DNA of 64,000 bases from assembly GCA_017590115.1 (NCBI GenBank), contig JAGGNK010010225.1, forward strand, positions 9,288,834 through 9,352,833. Direction: 5' to 3'. Below the pieces are notes generated by a model. The model worked only from the letters and a program-made list of their open reading frames with translations. It did not search any database and was not told where the DNA came from. Made by a program: the position numbers and the translations under genes. The stretch is from Montifringilla adamsi. Taxonomy: Eukaryota; Chordata; Aves; Passeriformes; Passeridae. How positions within the stretch are numbered: position 1 is the stretch's first letter; the number at the start of each line of letters is the position of its first letter. Below are positions 24,896 through 37,477 of this stretch, one piece after another.

Positions 24896-27800
24896 GCAAT
24901 TATCTGTAGTAGCAGTGCTGTACTTAATAACAAAAAAAACCCCAAAACAAAGTGAAAAAAAGGAGCTACAGACAGGTGTAGGTGCCTGGTTGTTCTGTCA
25001 CGTGTGTCTGACTGTTAAATACCAGAAATTGGAGTATCAGTCGCTAAATATTCAGTTGCTGAACGACCCAAGTTTGCAGGAGGAATGTTCTTTGGGTAGT
25101 GCCTCTGAGAGTTTGCTGTAAGAGCAGCTCACATAACCGGGTCAGTTTATGCCTTCAGTGGAATTCATCTCAATTACAGATGCAACCACTAAGTATTTTA
25201 ATAACTATATCACTAATAGTTTAAAAAAACATGAAGGATTAAGAGCCATATGTTCTCCCAGGCATGTGAGCTTAACAAATGCAGCATTTTGCTATAAAAC
25301 TTTTTTTTTTCACTTTGGTATGTAGCCACCCCATCCCTTGGCAGAAGTGGGATTCTATCCACAAGCTTCAGGCGAGGGTGTGTGGTCTTACAGCAGCATG
25401 GGAGGAGTTGGGTCAAAGGCAAACTTTTATATATGTGCTGTGCTACTGAGGGGAAAGGAAGCAGTAAACCAGAAAGGACTGCCTTCTTTCAGTTCTGGCT
25501 CTTTTGGCTTTCACTGCTGCAGCTGAGGAATCCCCCTCCCTTCTCTGCTTCTTGTGTAAGAGCACAGATGCTGTGTTGGAGAGCCAGTGGGGCTGTGCTA
25601 ATGGGGCTGAAGTCTAAGTGAAGAACTCGTCCTGCAGAGCCGACACTGTAGATTTTGTTGCCTGAGATGCATTTTGTGGAATACAAACCATGTTGGATGC
25701 ATACAGCATATTGTTTATGAAAAATAAATCAAGCAGCCAGGGGAACAGCATGGTGTTTTCTGGACAGATCTGCATTTCTTGATGCCAAACATGGTTTCAG
25801 TAATCTCATATTTAAGGGAATACAAATTGAAACCTTATTTGAGTGTGGCCTGACAGTAGAAATATTTTAATTGATGCAACTAGTTTGCTGCACAAATTTT
25901 TCTCTTCACTATGTATGGATGTAAATCAAAAGCATTTTCATTATTTCTTTGAAATGTGTATCAGTACAAGAGAAATGGGAACAGGATAGTATGTTTAGTC
26001 AGATCTCTGGTGCCAAACTTCCGGACCCATATAATTTCAATGACTAGTTATATGATTTTGATATTTCTTTCATACTGAGTGGTTTTTAGAATCTAATATT
26101 CTTGGGTCAGCGGATGGAAGTTTTGTAATATTACCACAGTAACTAGATCAGCTTCCAAAGAACAAAATGATATTCCAGGTTAAAGTCAGAAGACAAAATG
26201 GTGTGAATCTCCCAGATGGTATTCAGCCTCTAAAGCTGCAGAAATGAGCTTGTAGTTCAGCAAAGGAAGCAATTAGACAACCATTAAAGAGCAATCAAGA
26301 ACATTTTCTTAGTGAGGAAACAATGAGTACTCTTACAGGATGATGGCTAAGGGTTAAAGTGCAGCCTGAAAGAAAATCAGGCCATATGCAACTTGTGAAA
26401 AACTTGATTACAGTATTTACTGTACTGATTCGACAAACTGTTGGCACAAAGATCAGGTCGTTACACTGAACCCACTTAAGAAAGAAGAAATAATGCCATG
26501 CTGAAATATATTCTTTCAAAGCTTCTCATACTTCTTTTCCAATATTTATTGAGTTATTTCATCCCAGTTGCAGCTGAAATTGCAAACTTCTTGCTTCACT
26601 TCAGAGAGCTGTCGCGTCTGAACCAATACTTCTCTCTGCTGTGGGACTGTTTCAGAGGATGTGTTATTGGAAGAATGTTATGCAACTTGATATAGACATT
26701 TGAATTTGTTCCATCTTCTTGATTTACAAACTGATATAATCTTCACAAGTTTTTCATATATAGTAAAATGGACTTGTTTCACAGCATTTGGAATCATTCA
26801 ACCAAGCAAGGAACTTAACTTTAAAATAAATGTGCAGGACTGAGTGGTATTTTAAGTTTGCTTCATGAGTGTCAGTGTTGGTTGTCAGTCCATTATGGTG
26901 TTCAGTACTGGAGTTTCTGGTGGCATAAGTCATTGTGAACTCAAAATTAAACCAGGAGAGAAGAACCCAGGCAGAGAACATGATTGCAGAAATGAGAATT
27001 ACCTTGGACACAGTGACTGTTCTAAATACAGCTGCAGACAAAAATGTAGCAAAGGACTTTTCTTGTGGTAGGATCTTTTCTGAATTCCACATCCTGATTG
27101 AAGTATTTGTTGTCCCCATTTTGGGTCTTTTTTTTTTTTTTTAATAGGTTTCCTGTCTGCCCTGTAAGCGTTTTTTCTCACTTGCTTCTGTTTAGGGTAA
27201 GAAGGGATATCATAGTCTACCTTTTTTTATCATTCACTTTGAAATCAGTTCAAAGAACTTACCAATCTTTCTGTTTCTTCAAGAAGAAATGAATTTTATT
27301 CAGTGCAGAGTAGAGTAGGAAATGCATAATGGGAATTAATTGAACTGAATTTTTTTTTCCTCTCTTCTCTTCTCCATCTCTTTCTCTTTTGCCAGAGCTG
27401 AAGGCACAGGACCAGTTGTCAGTAACATAAGAATATCTTCCCTGAATGCCCCACATCATCACAGTGCAGTTCTTTCTCATGCTGGTCAAACAGCTATATC
27501 CTTGGTAACAATACTGTAGCTCTGCGTGCACTCTCCAAATAGCTTGTGTGCAGCTGAGAAAATCCTAAGTCATTTTAGTGGCTGAGTTCTGCTTTCAGAA
27601 ATAAACTGCATTGCAAAGCAAATATGCATGAGTTCCATAAATGACAGGGTTTTGACTGATATATGCCCTGCAGAGCCTGATGCTTTTATCCACTCAAGCC
27701 AGCCAGAAGGTAGCTGGAATGGAGTGACTACTGCAAAAATCAGAGCAGACTTTTCCAGTTTTAAATCTCTAGTGCAATATATGAAGGTGTGTTGTAAACT

Positions 27801-28323
27801 TTTTCAATGCTATTCTGATACAGGGGTCCCTGGAAAGCTCTGAGGAAGCAGGAAGACTGAACCGTGCTGAATAGTTTTCAGCTTCTTTCTCTCTCTACCT
27901 CACTTGTTAGCCTAATAGGTGTATAAAATTCTAATGGAGACACTGCAAGATGTCCTAAGTTTGCAGGAAGATTCTTGAGACTGAACTGTATTTGTGTACA
28001 AAACACAGGCAGAAGTGTTTTGTGGAATCCTAACTCCTTTGGATAATTTTTTGTGGATGAAAAGGTTATTTGTTTTTCATGCTTTTGGAATCTACCTGTC
28101 TTCTTTTTGTGTGCCACAGTAAGTTGCCAAAGCTGGATGTCCTGGAGTGTGAATCCAGTCATTACCCTGGAGGGTTTAAGTTCTGATGAAGGTTTGCAGC
28201 ATGGTGAGGCAATGGAAGGGAGTTCTCTGTAGTTTCAGTCAGACTGATGCTCCTCTGTGGGGTGTATCTCAGTTTTGTAAGTTCTTGGAACAGCTCATTC
28301 TTTTCTAAACATTTTTTAAAAAA
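24896..28323. other. Intron 2 stretch without a gene
   Basis: AT-rich noncoding sequence with a T run at 25302-25311 and a 15-T run at 27128-27142. The minus-strand open frame at 26754-27119 (121 codons) has no recognisable domain and lies in AT-rich intron sequence. Nothing else stands out. Confidence 0.7.
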
Positions 28324-28448
28324 CATACATATATAATACATACAATAATACATATATATATGTGTATACATACATATATATATGTATGTATATACATACA
28401 CATACATATATAATACATACATAACAATATAATACATACACACGTGTG
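28324..28448 (+). repeat. (TATA/CATA)n compound microsatellite
   Basis: About 125 bp of TA, CATA and TGTA units (for example ATACATACATATATATATG), partly self-complementary. The Tyr/Met/Ile-rich minus-strand open frame across it is an artefact of the repeat. Confidence 0.92.
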
Positions 28449-30178
28449 TCTGTTAGAAATACCTATAAATAATTTCATGAGTCATTTGAAAAACAAATGA
28501 TGGGCGTCTCACTGAAAAGGAAAAACAAAGGATGGAAGCTCTCCTGTGGGTCAAAATTACATTGCCATCCCCTTCTGATGTGAAATAAAGGCCTAACTCT
28601 ATCGGTTTGGGTGACCTGTAGGGTCTGTTAGCAGGGGAAGTCAATGAAATGCATCACAATTAACAATGTCTTGTTGATCTCCCACGGACTGGAACTGTAG
28701 CAGATAATTGTGCAGTAGTGGGAGTTTTGCCATGACTAGCTTTATCATTTTGTCAGTTTGCTAATAAAAGGTCACCAAGGGTACAGAGCATCTGAGATTT
28801 ACATATGGCAGATACGAAAGCGTTCTGGGGAGCCTGCTTCAGAGAGGGGCCAGGGCATTTGTTGCAATTGACACCCATGCTGTGATTCCAGAATTGACAA
28901 GAAACGCCATTACTAAGCGGATCTGCCAAGATAATTAGAATTCAGACTTGCATTTTTAATCTGACTTGAGTCAGATAATTTATCACAGCAATAGCAAGCT
29001 GTCAGGGTCACACAATAAATACTGATTATGGAAGAATAAAGATTAAGTGCAGCCTTACAAAAAAAAATTATAGGCCAAGCTGTACTTAAGAAACGTTTTC
29101 TTCCAATACTTCCCATGCTAATTTCATGTAATATTGGCAAAAAGATCATATCTCTAAAATGAGCTTTTTTTATGAAAGGAGATAATGCTGTGCAGGAGTG
29201 TCTGTACTTAGGATCTGTTTAAATTTTAAATTGCAAATTGATTGCAAAGAAATATTAATTTTGAAAAGCTGACTTAGCATGACTGTTCCATTCATATCAT
29301 TACTCTAATAATTTGACATATTAAAGGAAGAAATACTCTATTCTAAAGGCAGTCCTAATTTGTTAGGATTAGTAAAATGCTGCATTTTTAATTTAACACA
29401 GCTCTTGTTTTTGGTTCACACATGGACAGTTTATGTCACTTTCATTTAATTAAAGAAGCCTGTTTATTATTGGAAGGCGGTTTTTGAAATCCGTTTACAA
29501 ACTAGTATGTTAAGGATCCGGCGCTTCCATATACACCTATAGTTTTAGAAGGATAAAAAACCAAATGAGAACATAGCATTTATGCACATAGTATGTTTCC
29601 TTGGGAAAAAAAAGCTATTCCAAAGATGAATAATTAAGAGATGTATGTTGTCTTAGAAAAGAAATTTCAAGAGACGCTGAAATGCAGTAGCTACCTTTAG
29701 AATACAGTTTCTTAGTGAGGCATTCCATATCTCTTTAGCACCTTTAGCAGCCATTTTTAGGTGATGTGTTTGTTATCTTGCTGTCCTTTTCTGCTACAAA
29801 ACCATACTTTAAATAAGTATTTAGTTATTGCTGAAATAATCTACAACTGAATACTGTGAAGTCTCAGCTGAAAAAATGAGAACTTTGAGATATTAGCAGC
29901 CTTGCATTTTGGAGTTGTTTTTTGATTGCTTTCTGCCATTGAATATATCATGTAGAGTGAGTGATGTTTCCACTTTTCTCTTGGCAGCATTTGTAGTTAA
30001 CTCATTATTTTGGTTCTGGAAGTAGATTTTGTGGTCCTTTTTTATAATGACAGGACTCTACATCTGCCTTAGGAGAGCAATTACTGTGAAATTTGTTCAA
30101 TTGAAATTGAGAGAATGAAGTGTGGATGAAAGATACTTTAAAAAGTAATATGTAACAAAATCTTAGGAATATAAATAC
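28449..30178. other. Intron 2 stretch between microsatellites
   Basis: AT-rich, non-repetitive by eye. The part around 29270-29520 is dense in TAAT/ATTA motifs (for example TTTAATTTAAC and CATTTAATTAAAG), a texture seen in conserved noncoding elements. No coding signal. Confidence 0.5.
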
Positions 30179-30193
30179 ATATATATATATATA

Positions 30194-30225
<32 letters not shown>
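30179..30225 (+). repeat. (AT)n(GT)n(AT)n symmetric microsatellite
   Basis: A run of AT dinucleotides, then about seven GT units, then a second AT run of similar length. The two AT blocks can pair with each other around the GT core. Likely to vary in length between individuals. Confidence 0.93.
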
Positions 30226-33200
30226 GTAACTATTTTAAAAAAAGGAAAAAAAAATTGAAGTATTACTTAATTTCCAGAAAGTAAGTAAGTAGGTAATTTT
30301 CAATAACTAAAGGTCTTTAGTAACCTTTGAATATAGATTGTTTTCTAAACAGATATGTATGACTGTTTTTTGAAGAGATTTTCTGCCTGTGTCATAAGGT
30401 TAGAAATTGCAAAATTCCTCAGTATTGAATCTAAGGCAGAGTTAGAAAATGTTTCCTTTTGAAGTCATGAAAATTATTAATTTTGCTAGGTTCATCAATA
30501 ATGAAGCATCTTGGTTGTGGGGAGCAAAGCACTTGAATGTCTCTTTTATTAAGCAGGTCTCTCATATCAGACACTTGAAATTTCTATGACACTATTTTTC
30601 ATGGTATACCTAATGAAAGCTATAGTCTTTAATCTTTTGAAATACCTGATTGTAATGAATGAAAAACGGAGCCTTTTTGTGTTACTTGTATGAATATCAT
30701 TATTATTAGAATATTGCTATTATCTTTATCATAATTAATTTTCTAGGTAATTAATTGTCCTGCTACCTCACTTAAGTAGCAGGGGGCAGAAGTGTGCATA
30801 ACTATAGCATTCAGCCTTGCTGGGGGGAGCAACACACTGTGTGAGAGACTGTAATTTTGGGGCCACAGGATATTAAAGCTCAAATTGAAGGCCAGCCGGG
30901 AGAGCAGAGCCCTGGCTTGACTGCAGCATGTAAGCAGTTTGTTGCTCTTGTCCGACTGCAATGAGTGCTAAGGACTGCTAACATAAGATACAGCTTTTAG
31001 GGACCTAGCAGACTACCCTGCCCAAGTCTGAGACAGATTTGTCCAATTAACATTGTTAATGTATTATTAATTCTGTGTTGATAATGTAAACAAACCCTGG
31101 GGAGGTGTGAGCCTAAATTCTGCACAGTGAAAGAGCTGTGTTTGCAGGCAGGTTGGGAATCGCATCTGCTCACAGGGCATTATTTAGGAATTTGCTTTCA
31201 AAAAGCTCCTTTCACAGTCTAACTACAAGGGACAGTAGCTGGAGTTGTGCCTGGAATAAAATAGGAAAAAGAAGGCAGGCCACTCCCTGGAAGCCTGGCA
31301 ATTCTGGACCCTGCAAAACCTCTGGGCTGCTGTTTGCTACGTTTGGATCTGTCAGGTAAGGAACAAGGAGGGCAGGCAGAGAGGGCTGCTGAGTGCCTGA
31401 GCAATGAAGAAAGCATAATAGATCAAACCTGCATGATCTCAACACCTGTGTCCCTGGCATCTTGTTAAGGCACCCTTTTCCACCCTGCAACAGCTCCTAG
31501 ACCTGTGGTGTGGGATGGGTGTCATGTAACTCCTGTGGCGGTGTGTTACAGGCACCAACCTCAGCAGAGGTGTGGAGGGGTGCCCTCAGTGACTTTGCTT
31601 TCTCAATACAGCCATCTCCTCTGGAAGTGCTGTTTCTGACCCATCAGGTTCCACAGCTGACAAGCTGAGTGACACACATAATCTTTTCAGTACAAATACT
31701 GGCAGCAAATGCAGTGCCTGCCTCCCTTTTCATTGTGATTATCTATTAATAATACAGCTCAGACGTTAGCAAAACTCTCTGAAAATGGTTGCATCATTTA
31801 CACGGATGTCTGTAAGAAAGGTCACTTAGTTTGGTAATGTTGTGTTAATTTAGACACAAGGGAAGAAGCAGGTCAGATGAAGAGATAACATTTGTCTGTC
31901 TTCTGTAGCAGGCACACTGATTAATTAATGAAGTCTTAAACTTATATAGTACCATAGGTTATGATGAATTAGTTCCTTATAAAATAATAGGAGAGCAAAA
32001 TAAAAAGCAACTCAAGCATGCTTGTATTCCTTAGGAGCAGACTTTAATCATATTACTGAGCACTGTTCAGTCATCCCATAGCATAGCATCTGATGTAAAG
32101 GGTTAAGTCAAAAAAGGCCAAATGGGATTGTGTTGGAAGAGCTACTTCCAGTGAGGTGAGACCAGCGCTGTTGCAGTGAGCACTGCGACTTGTTTGGGAT
32201 GGGTTGTAGGGCAGCAAAGGGTGTATAGTGAAGGGAATAAAGTTGTGTCAGAGGAGGTTAGCTCTCCTTTAAAGACTAGCCAAGGCTAGGAGAGAACAGC
32301 TTAGCTTTTATAAATGTTGTATGAAGAATAAACAAGCAGAGAAGGGAACTATCCAAAGTAAAGAATCACATAGCTAGCAAAACAAATGTTTATAAATTTG
32401 TTCATGGATCTTCTGAGGCTGGAAACTGGAAGAAAGTTCTTCACTTGAAGCTGTAGTCACCTCGATGCTTCAGTTACTGTAGAAAATAAAAATTCTGCAT
32501 CAGGGGGCACTTGTGTGCGCCAAAACTCGGCCAGTGGCAACTAGACTAGATGATTTGTCACAATAGTTTAAAATGGTTTAGGAATTTTCTTCCCCATGAT
32601 GTGTTTGAAATACAATACCACTTAATTTCGGAGTGGAAAACCGAAGAGTTTAAATGTATTTAACAGTTGAACCTTTGATTCACACAGTACTGTGAACTGC
32701 ATGGAAATCCAAATGTGAATAAATCGGTATAAGGAATTCATTAGCCAACACTCAAGGCATGAAGAAATGCCATGCTATAATTTTATAATGCATGTTACAG
32801 CTGTATAAATATGAATAAGGGTTCTGTAAAACCTGTGACTTTTTGCACTGTCTTAGATGGGCCTTAGGTGGTGCTGTTGCATTTTTTCTTTTGGCAGTGG
32901 CAGTTCTTAGTGCTGCAGTCGTTTTTATTCTGCTTTGCTTTCGAGATCATACCAGGAAACTAAGAATAGTTGGCTACTCCAGTATTTGTAAAATTTACCA
33001 AGGTGGAACACTAAAACATAACCGCTTGTCGGGTGCACTTCATTTCCTAATTTGAAACACTTTAGCACCTTTATATAAGAACTTAGTAATACTAAACTAT
33101 GCTCACAGCATAAGGCATATCTTGCTCTACGTGTGTTATTTTGTCTAACGGTGTAGAAATCTGAGTATAAAAATAAATTAAAGACACAAGATGGAGTAAA

Positions 33201-33613
33201 ACCTCTCCAAAATTAAGTTCAACATGTGGGATTGATGCTGTAAGTTCACAAGTCTTTCAACTTTCCATATGGCTAATTAAAAAGAAAAAAAGTGGCTGAA
33301 ATTTAGAAAAGAAATGTGTATGTCACATTGGCAACTTGCAGAGTGCCTTCTCTTTTAAAGGACCTATGCACTAGTTTTACATCTAATTTCCTGCCCTTAT
33401 CTTCCTTATGCCAGCTCACAGTGTGGTTCATTGGGAAACGGTTTGCTTTTTTTTCCTATTTCTTCTTTCACAACATAAAAAAAAAAAAAAATTCCCATGA
33501 AGGTTTTTTCCACTACAACTGCCTACCCTTTATGCTCTGCAGCCTGCCAAGCTTGCCAAAACTCAGCAGGTAGCCCACATGGTATGCATGTCTGTGTGAG
33601 AACGCTCCCCTGA
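30226..33613. other. Intron 2 stretch without a gene
   Basis: Noncoding. It includes homeobox-type motifs near 30690-30760 (AATTAATTTTCTAGG, then TAATTAATTG) and a TAAACAAA forkhead-like site near 31087. A hydrophobic open frame at 32843-33055 is discussed among the rejected items. A 15-A run sits at 33477-33491. Confidence 0.6.
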
Positions 33614-33660
33614 TGTGGACAAGATGTTGGTTGTAAAATGAAGCCAACATCTTGTCCACA
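33614..33660 (+). repeat. Perfect 17-bp inverted repeat (hairpin)
   Basis: The left arm TGTGGACAAGATGTTGG (33614-33630) and the right arm CCAACATCTTGTCCACA (33644-33660) are exact reverse complements, separated by a 13-base AT-rich spacer. In RNA this would form a stable stem-loop. The stem is shorter than a normal microRNA precursor (about 30 bp), and complementarity does not extend outward beyond the arms. Confidence 0.95.
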
Positions 33661-35190
33661 AGTGTGCAAAAAAAATATCCTCAATCTGGACAGACATGTT
33701 TTTGTAGGCTGAATGCATTGGCTGTGCTAATTCAAAGTCTAAACCTTTTAAAACCAGGAAAAAATAATTATATAGTTACAGTACCAATAATGCTATCAGT
33801 AGTAGTAAAGCTGCAGACGTATTTGTTAAACTGAGACTGCTTGGTTAAACTTTTACTGCCCTGGTATTTACAGTAATTCTTTTGGCATCTGTGACTTCAG
33901 GGGTTTTATCGCTCCTATTTTAGTTTCCACAACCTGGGCAAATAATGTAACCCCAAGATTGTGGGCTAGCAAAATACAATTAACAATTAAGAGGAGAGAT
34001 GCTGTGGGTTCAGTCTGCAGTTTGCCCAGAACTTCCTTCGAGATGGATATTTTTGATTTTACCTGTGCCCTGTTGAGTTGCATGTGAGGAGCAAGAGAAA
34101 GAGTAATGTATAGACAGGGAGGGATAGCAGTGACAGATACAGACTCTCTTGCTCCAAACTCAGATATCAATGCATGAGGCAAAGTTGGTTGCATAATGTA
34201 AATAAAACAAAAAAAAAGCCCTACAAGGTTATCCCCTGGAACTGTGTATGCTTCATATTTTCCAAACTAAAATTGTCAAAATGTTCTGATTAGTTTAAAA
34301 CTTGGAAGGACTAAAGTTAGGTTTTCTCATGGGAGCAAACCAGAAAATTGGCACAAAACTTTAACTACACTTTGGTGTTTTCACTTATTTCAGGCTGTAA
34401 TATGGGAAGAACAAAATTTGGTTTAGTTTTCACTTTGGTCTTTTCAGTTTAAGTTTTTGGTTTAGGCTTTTTTAAGCTGTCACAGTTTGAGTATTTATTG
34501 AATTTGAAAGTGCTCTGAATTGCCTAGGTCTGCCTAAAAGCGTGTGGTTTTTTCCAATCTACGATTCTTTTTTTCTCAGAAATTTAAAACACCACACTAT
34601 TACATTACACTTAAAGGTACACATAGTGATTGAGTATATCCACACCAGCTCGAGCAAAACTCCTGCTGATCCACACAGCTCACCTGTGGATGACCCCACA
34701 CTTCAGAGGGGGGAACCAGGATTCACTCTTTGTTTAAAGGATGCCTTTCCCCATGACCTGCTGGTACATGGTTAGAGTAGCTGGTGCTGTTTCTCTCTCC
34801 TCTGTCCTTGCAGTGTCTGTGTTAGGGCTGGGGACACCCAGACTCCAGAGCATTTCCCTCCACTAGCAGGAGTGCTCTGCAGAAGAACCTCAGAGCTGCA
34901 ATCGCTTCCTCTGGATTCTCACTTGAATATGGGGATACTTGGCATACCTAGACATTTCCAGTAATATGGCACATTTTATGGCACATAGACATTTCCAGAC
35001 TCATGGCACTTACTTCAGGCATTTAATTTGTTTTTTTTGTTTTGATGGTTTAAAAACAAAAAAAAAAGGAAGCTCTTTGTTTATTACCTGTCAAAGTACA
35101 CATTACCTATTCTCCATTTACTTGCATTATTGAGTAAAAGCCCTTGAAGGTTTAGGATTTATAAATTAATTTTCCAAGCATGTGCACACC

Positions 35191-35212
35191 TTTTTTTTTT
35201 TTTTTTTTTTTT
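35191..35212 (+). repeat. Poly-T tract (22 T)
   Basis: A run of 22 T followed by GTAG, which also mimics a splice acceptor. No retrogene or repeat body is recognised next to it. Confidence 0.9.
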
Positions 35213-36143
35213 GTAGACATAATGGTCAACAGCTCTGAAGAATGTTTGGCTGTTTTAGACTTGCAGATTAATACCTAGTAAAAGTTTGGGCATGTTCTTC
35301 TGCACAATGCTTTTTCTATCTAGATGATCAAGGTACAAAGTTGGCAAGTGTCTGGTTTAAACAGCTTCTGGTTTTGTCTTGATTCATTCTGGTTTGAAAT
35401 TTCATATTATACAGGATGTAAAACTTAAACTCCAGTATAGCTTTCTAATGAAAAGACAAGGTTTATCTTTTAAATTTTTTTTAGAAAATGAAACCTCTTA
35501 TGTGCACAGGGATTTTCTTACAAATAGTTCATGCTCTGTTTCAGGGAGGTAATTTTTTTCATTCCTTTAGGAGATCTTTCTTGATGTACTAATATGTATC
35601 ACTATCTTGAAAAATGACTGCATGCTACTGTTCAGCAGGCAAAAAAAAATTACAGTGTGTGTAAAACTCCTCCTTGATCGTGCATGACATTGCCTGGTTT
35701 ATGAGACCTTGCAACTAAAGAGTAATCTATTTTTAAGCATGTAATTATTTTTGGCATGCAGGTATTTCAAAATACATAACTTAAACTTTTTTCTGTTCTG
35801 AGTCTACTTCAGACTGTGTGATATATCCATTCTCGTGGTGGAAAGGACTTTTTCATTTTTCTTCATAAATGTCATTTTTGAAGTTTCATTTCAGTCTATT
35901 ACAGGTGAGCATAGCTCATAATTTATGTGTTACACTGACAGACTACAAATAATAATGTCTCTTAGAACAGCAAGTCAGAAAATCACCTAGCATATTAATT
36001 ATAATTGTCAAGCAATGACTGATCATAAATTTAACATCAAAGACCCAGACTTCCTAAGAAAGCATCTTAAATGCTCTGTTAAAAAATTTGCCCTTGAAAT
36101 TGCATGTTAGATAATAAGTATTAGTGTAATAGTAATGTATTAA

Positions 36144-36161
36144 TTTTTTTTTTTTTTTTTT
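36144..36161 (+). repeat. Poly-T tract (18 T)
   Basis: A run of 18 T after ATGTATTAA, followed by ACCATGG. Simple mononucleotide repeat. Confidence 0.9.
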
Positions 36162-37477
36162 ACCATGGAAATGTCTTCTTAAATAACAATTTGGTAGAAA
36201 ATTTGGGGGAGGGTGTTATTACTTTCTTATCTCAGCTGAAAGTTGCACAGGTTAAACGTTTTCCCTACATGCAGCCAAGGTCTGGCTTGAGTGCAAACCC
36301 CAGCCTATGCCCAGAAGATTTTCCCAGGGGTACTGGCTGAGGTTGGGGGGATTCTGGGTTCAGTACCATCCCTGAGTGAGTTCATATAAGGATTCCAAAG
36401 TGACTAGGGGTTTGAAGGACCCACTGTATATGCCTTTGCATGGGCCTCATTTTCAGAGAACTTTGTAGCTATTGAAAGTCAGCGGGCTACAGTGAATATT
36501 TAGACATTTGTCTGAGGTTACAGTTGTGGTTGAAACAACTGTAAACACTATGAAAGAAGATCTGGGTCTAAATGTGAAGGCGAGTGGGTCACAGGAAAAC
36601 GAAGACGAGAGGATGGAATTACAGAAGACACAGGAGGAGCTGGTGTTTATTGCAGTAGGAATTTTAAGGAAGTGGTTTGTATGTCCTTAGGAAATCCAGC
36701 TTCATTAGTTCTGTTCTTTACAGAGCTTTTTAATTTAGGCTAGATGGGTAGTGGACTCAAAATTGGGAAATGACGTGGTGACAAATAGCTTTTTGGTTTT
36801 TGCACAGTTGAAGTCCTTTCCTTTTCTCAAATGTATCTCAGAAATTGCTCCCGTGGTGTACGTCCAGCCCAGTGTCTGAACTAGTAAATGGGAACAGGCA
36901 ATGGAAAGAGTTAGGCAAAAAAAAATAATTTGAGGAATATGTGGAAAGTGTTTGTGATGAGGAAAGTCAGTCTAAAGTTGTCATCACTTTCATTTGGCAT
37001 AGCTCGGTGCTGCTGGAGAAAGGGATGATTGCCTCTCCCTGTTCAGGCTGCCTGTTTCGTTTGTGTGCTGACTTTGTGGTTCTGACGCGGTTTTGGTTGG
37101 GTTAGCTTTCACTTGGACCAGGCCCATGTTCCAGCTTGCCCACAAGCATACAAACACTTCTGCTGGGAAGAGACAGTGGTGAGAACAGGCAGGTTGGTGT
37201 GGAATGAAAGGTGGAACAATTTGCCTTGCGAGGAGCTGGGCCAGGCAAGGGGATTGCAAAACCATCACCTCCACAGGTTCGGCAGCAGAGTCAGAGGCTG
37301 CATCCAGGGAGAGCTGCTAAAGAGGGATAATCATGTTTTTAAGGACTTCTCAGAACCATTAAAATAATACGTTGTGACACTGAAAGTATTTATATGTCAA
37401 TAATTACTTTTCAATAATTATTCAGTAATAGTGACATTGGCTTCTCACATTTATTGTTGATAACATAATGCTGGGTC

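Noticed and set aside
28162..28443. Minus-strand frame rich in Tyr, Met and Ile
   Set aside because: Produced by the TATA/CATA microsatellite.
32843..33055. Open frame starting with a strongly hydrophobic, transmembrane-like segment, preceded by an acceptor-like TTAG
   Set aside because: T-rich sequence often encodes Leu/Phe/Val runs. There is no recognisable family, no second exon and no conserved continuation.
33614..33660. The 17-bp hairpin as a microRNA gene
   Set aside because: The stem is about half the length needed and flanking bases do not pair, so no microRNA call is made; it is kept only as an inverted repeat.
35191..35216. Poly-T followed by GTAG as a real splice acceptor
   Set aside because: A pure T tract with a chance AG; no downstream exon-like segment with a donor was recognised.
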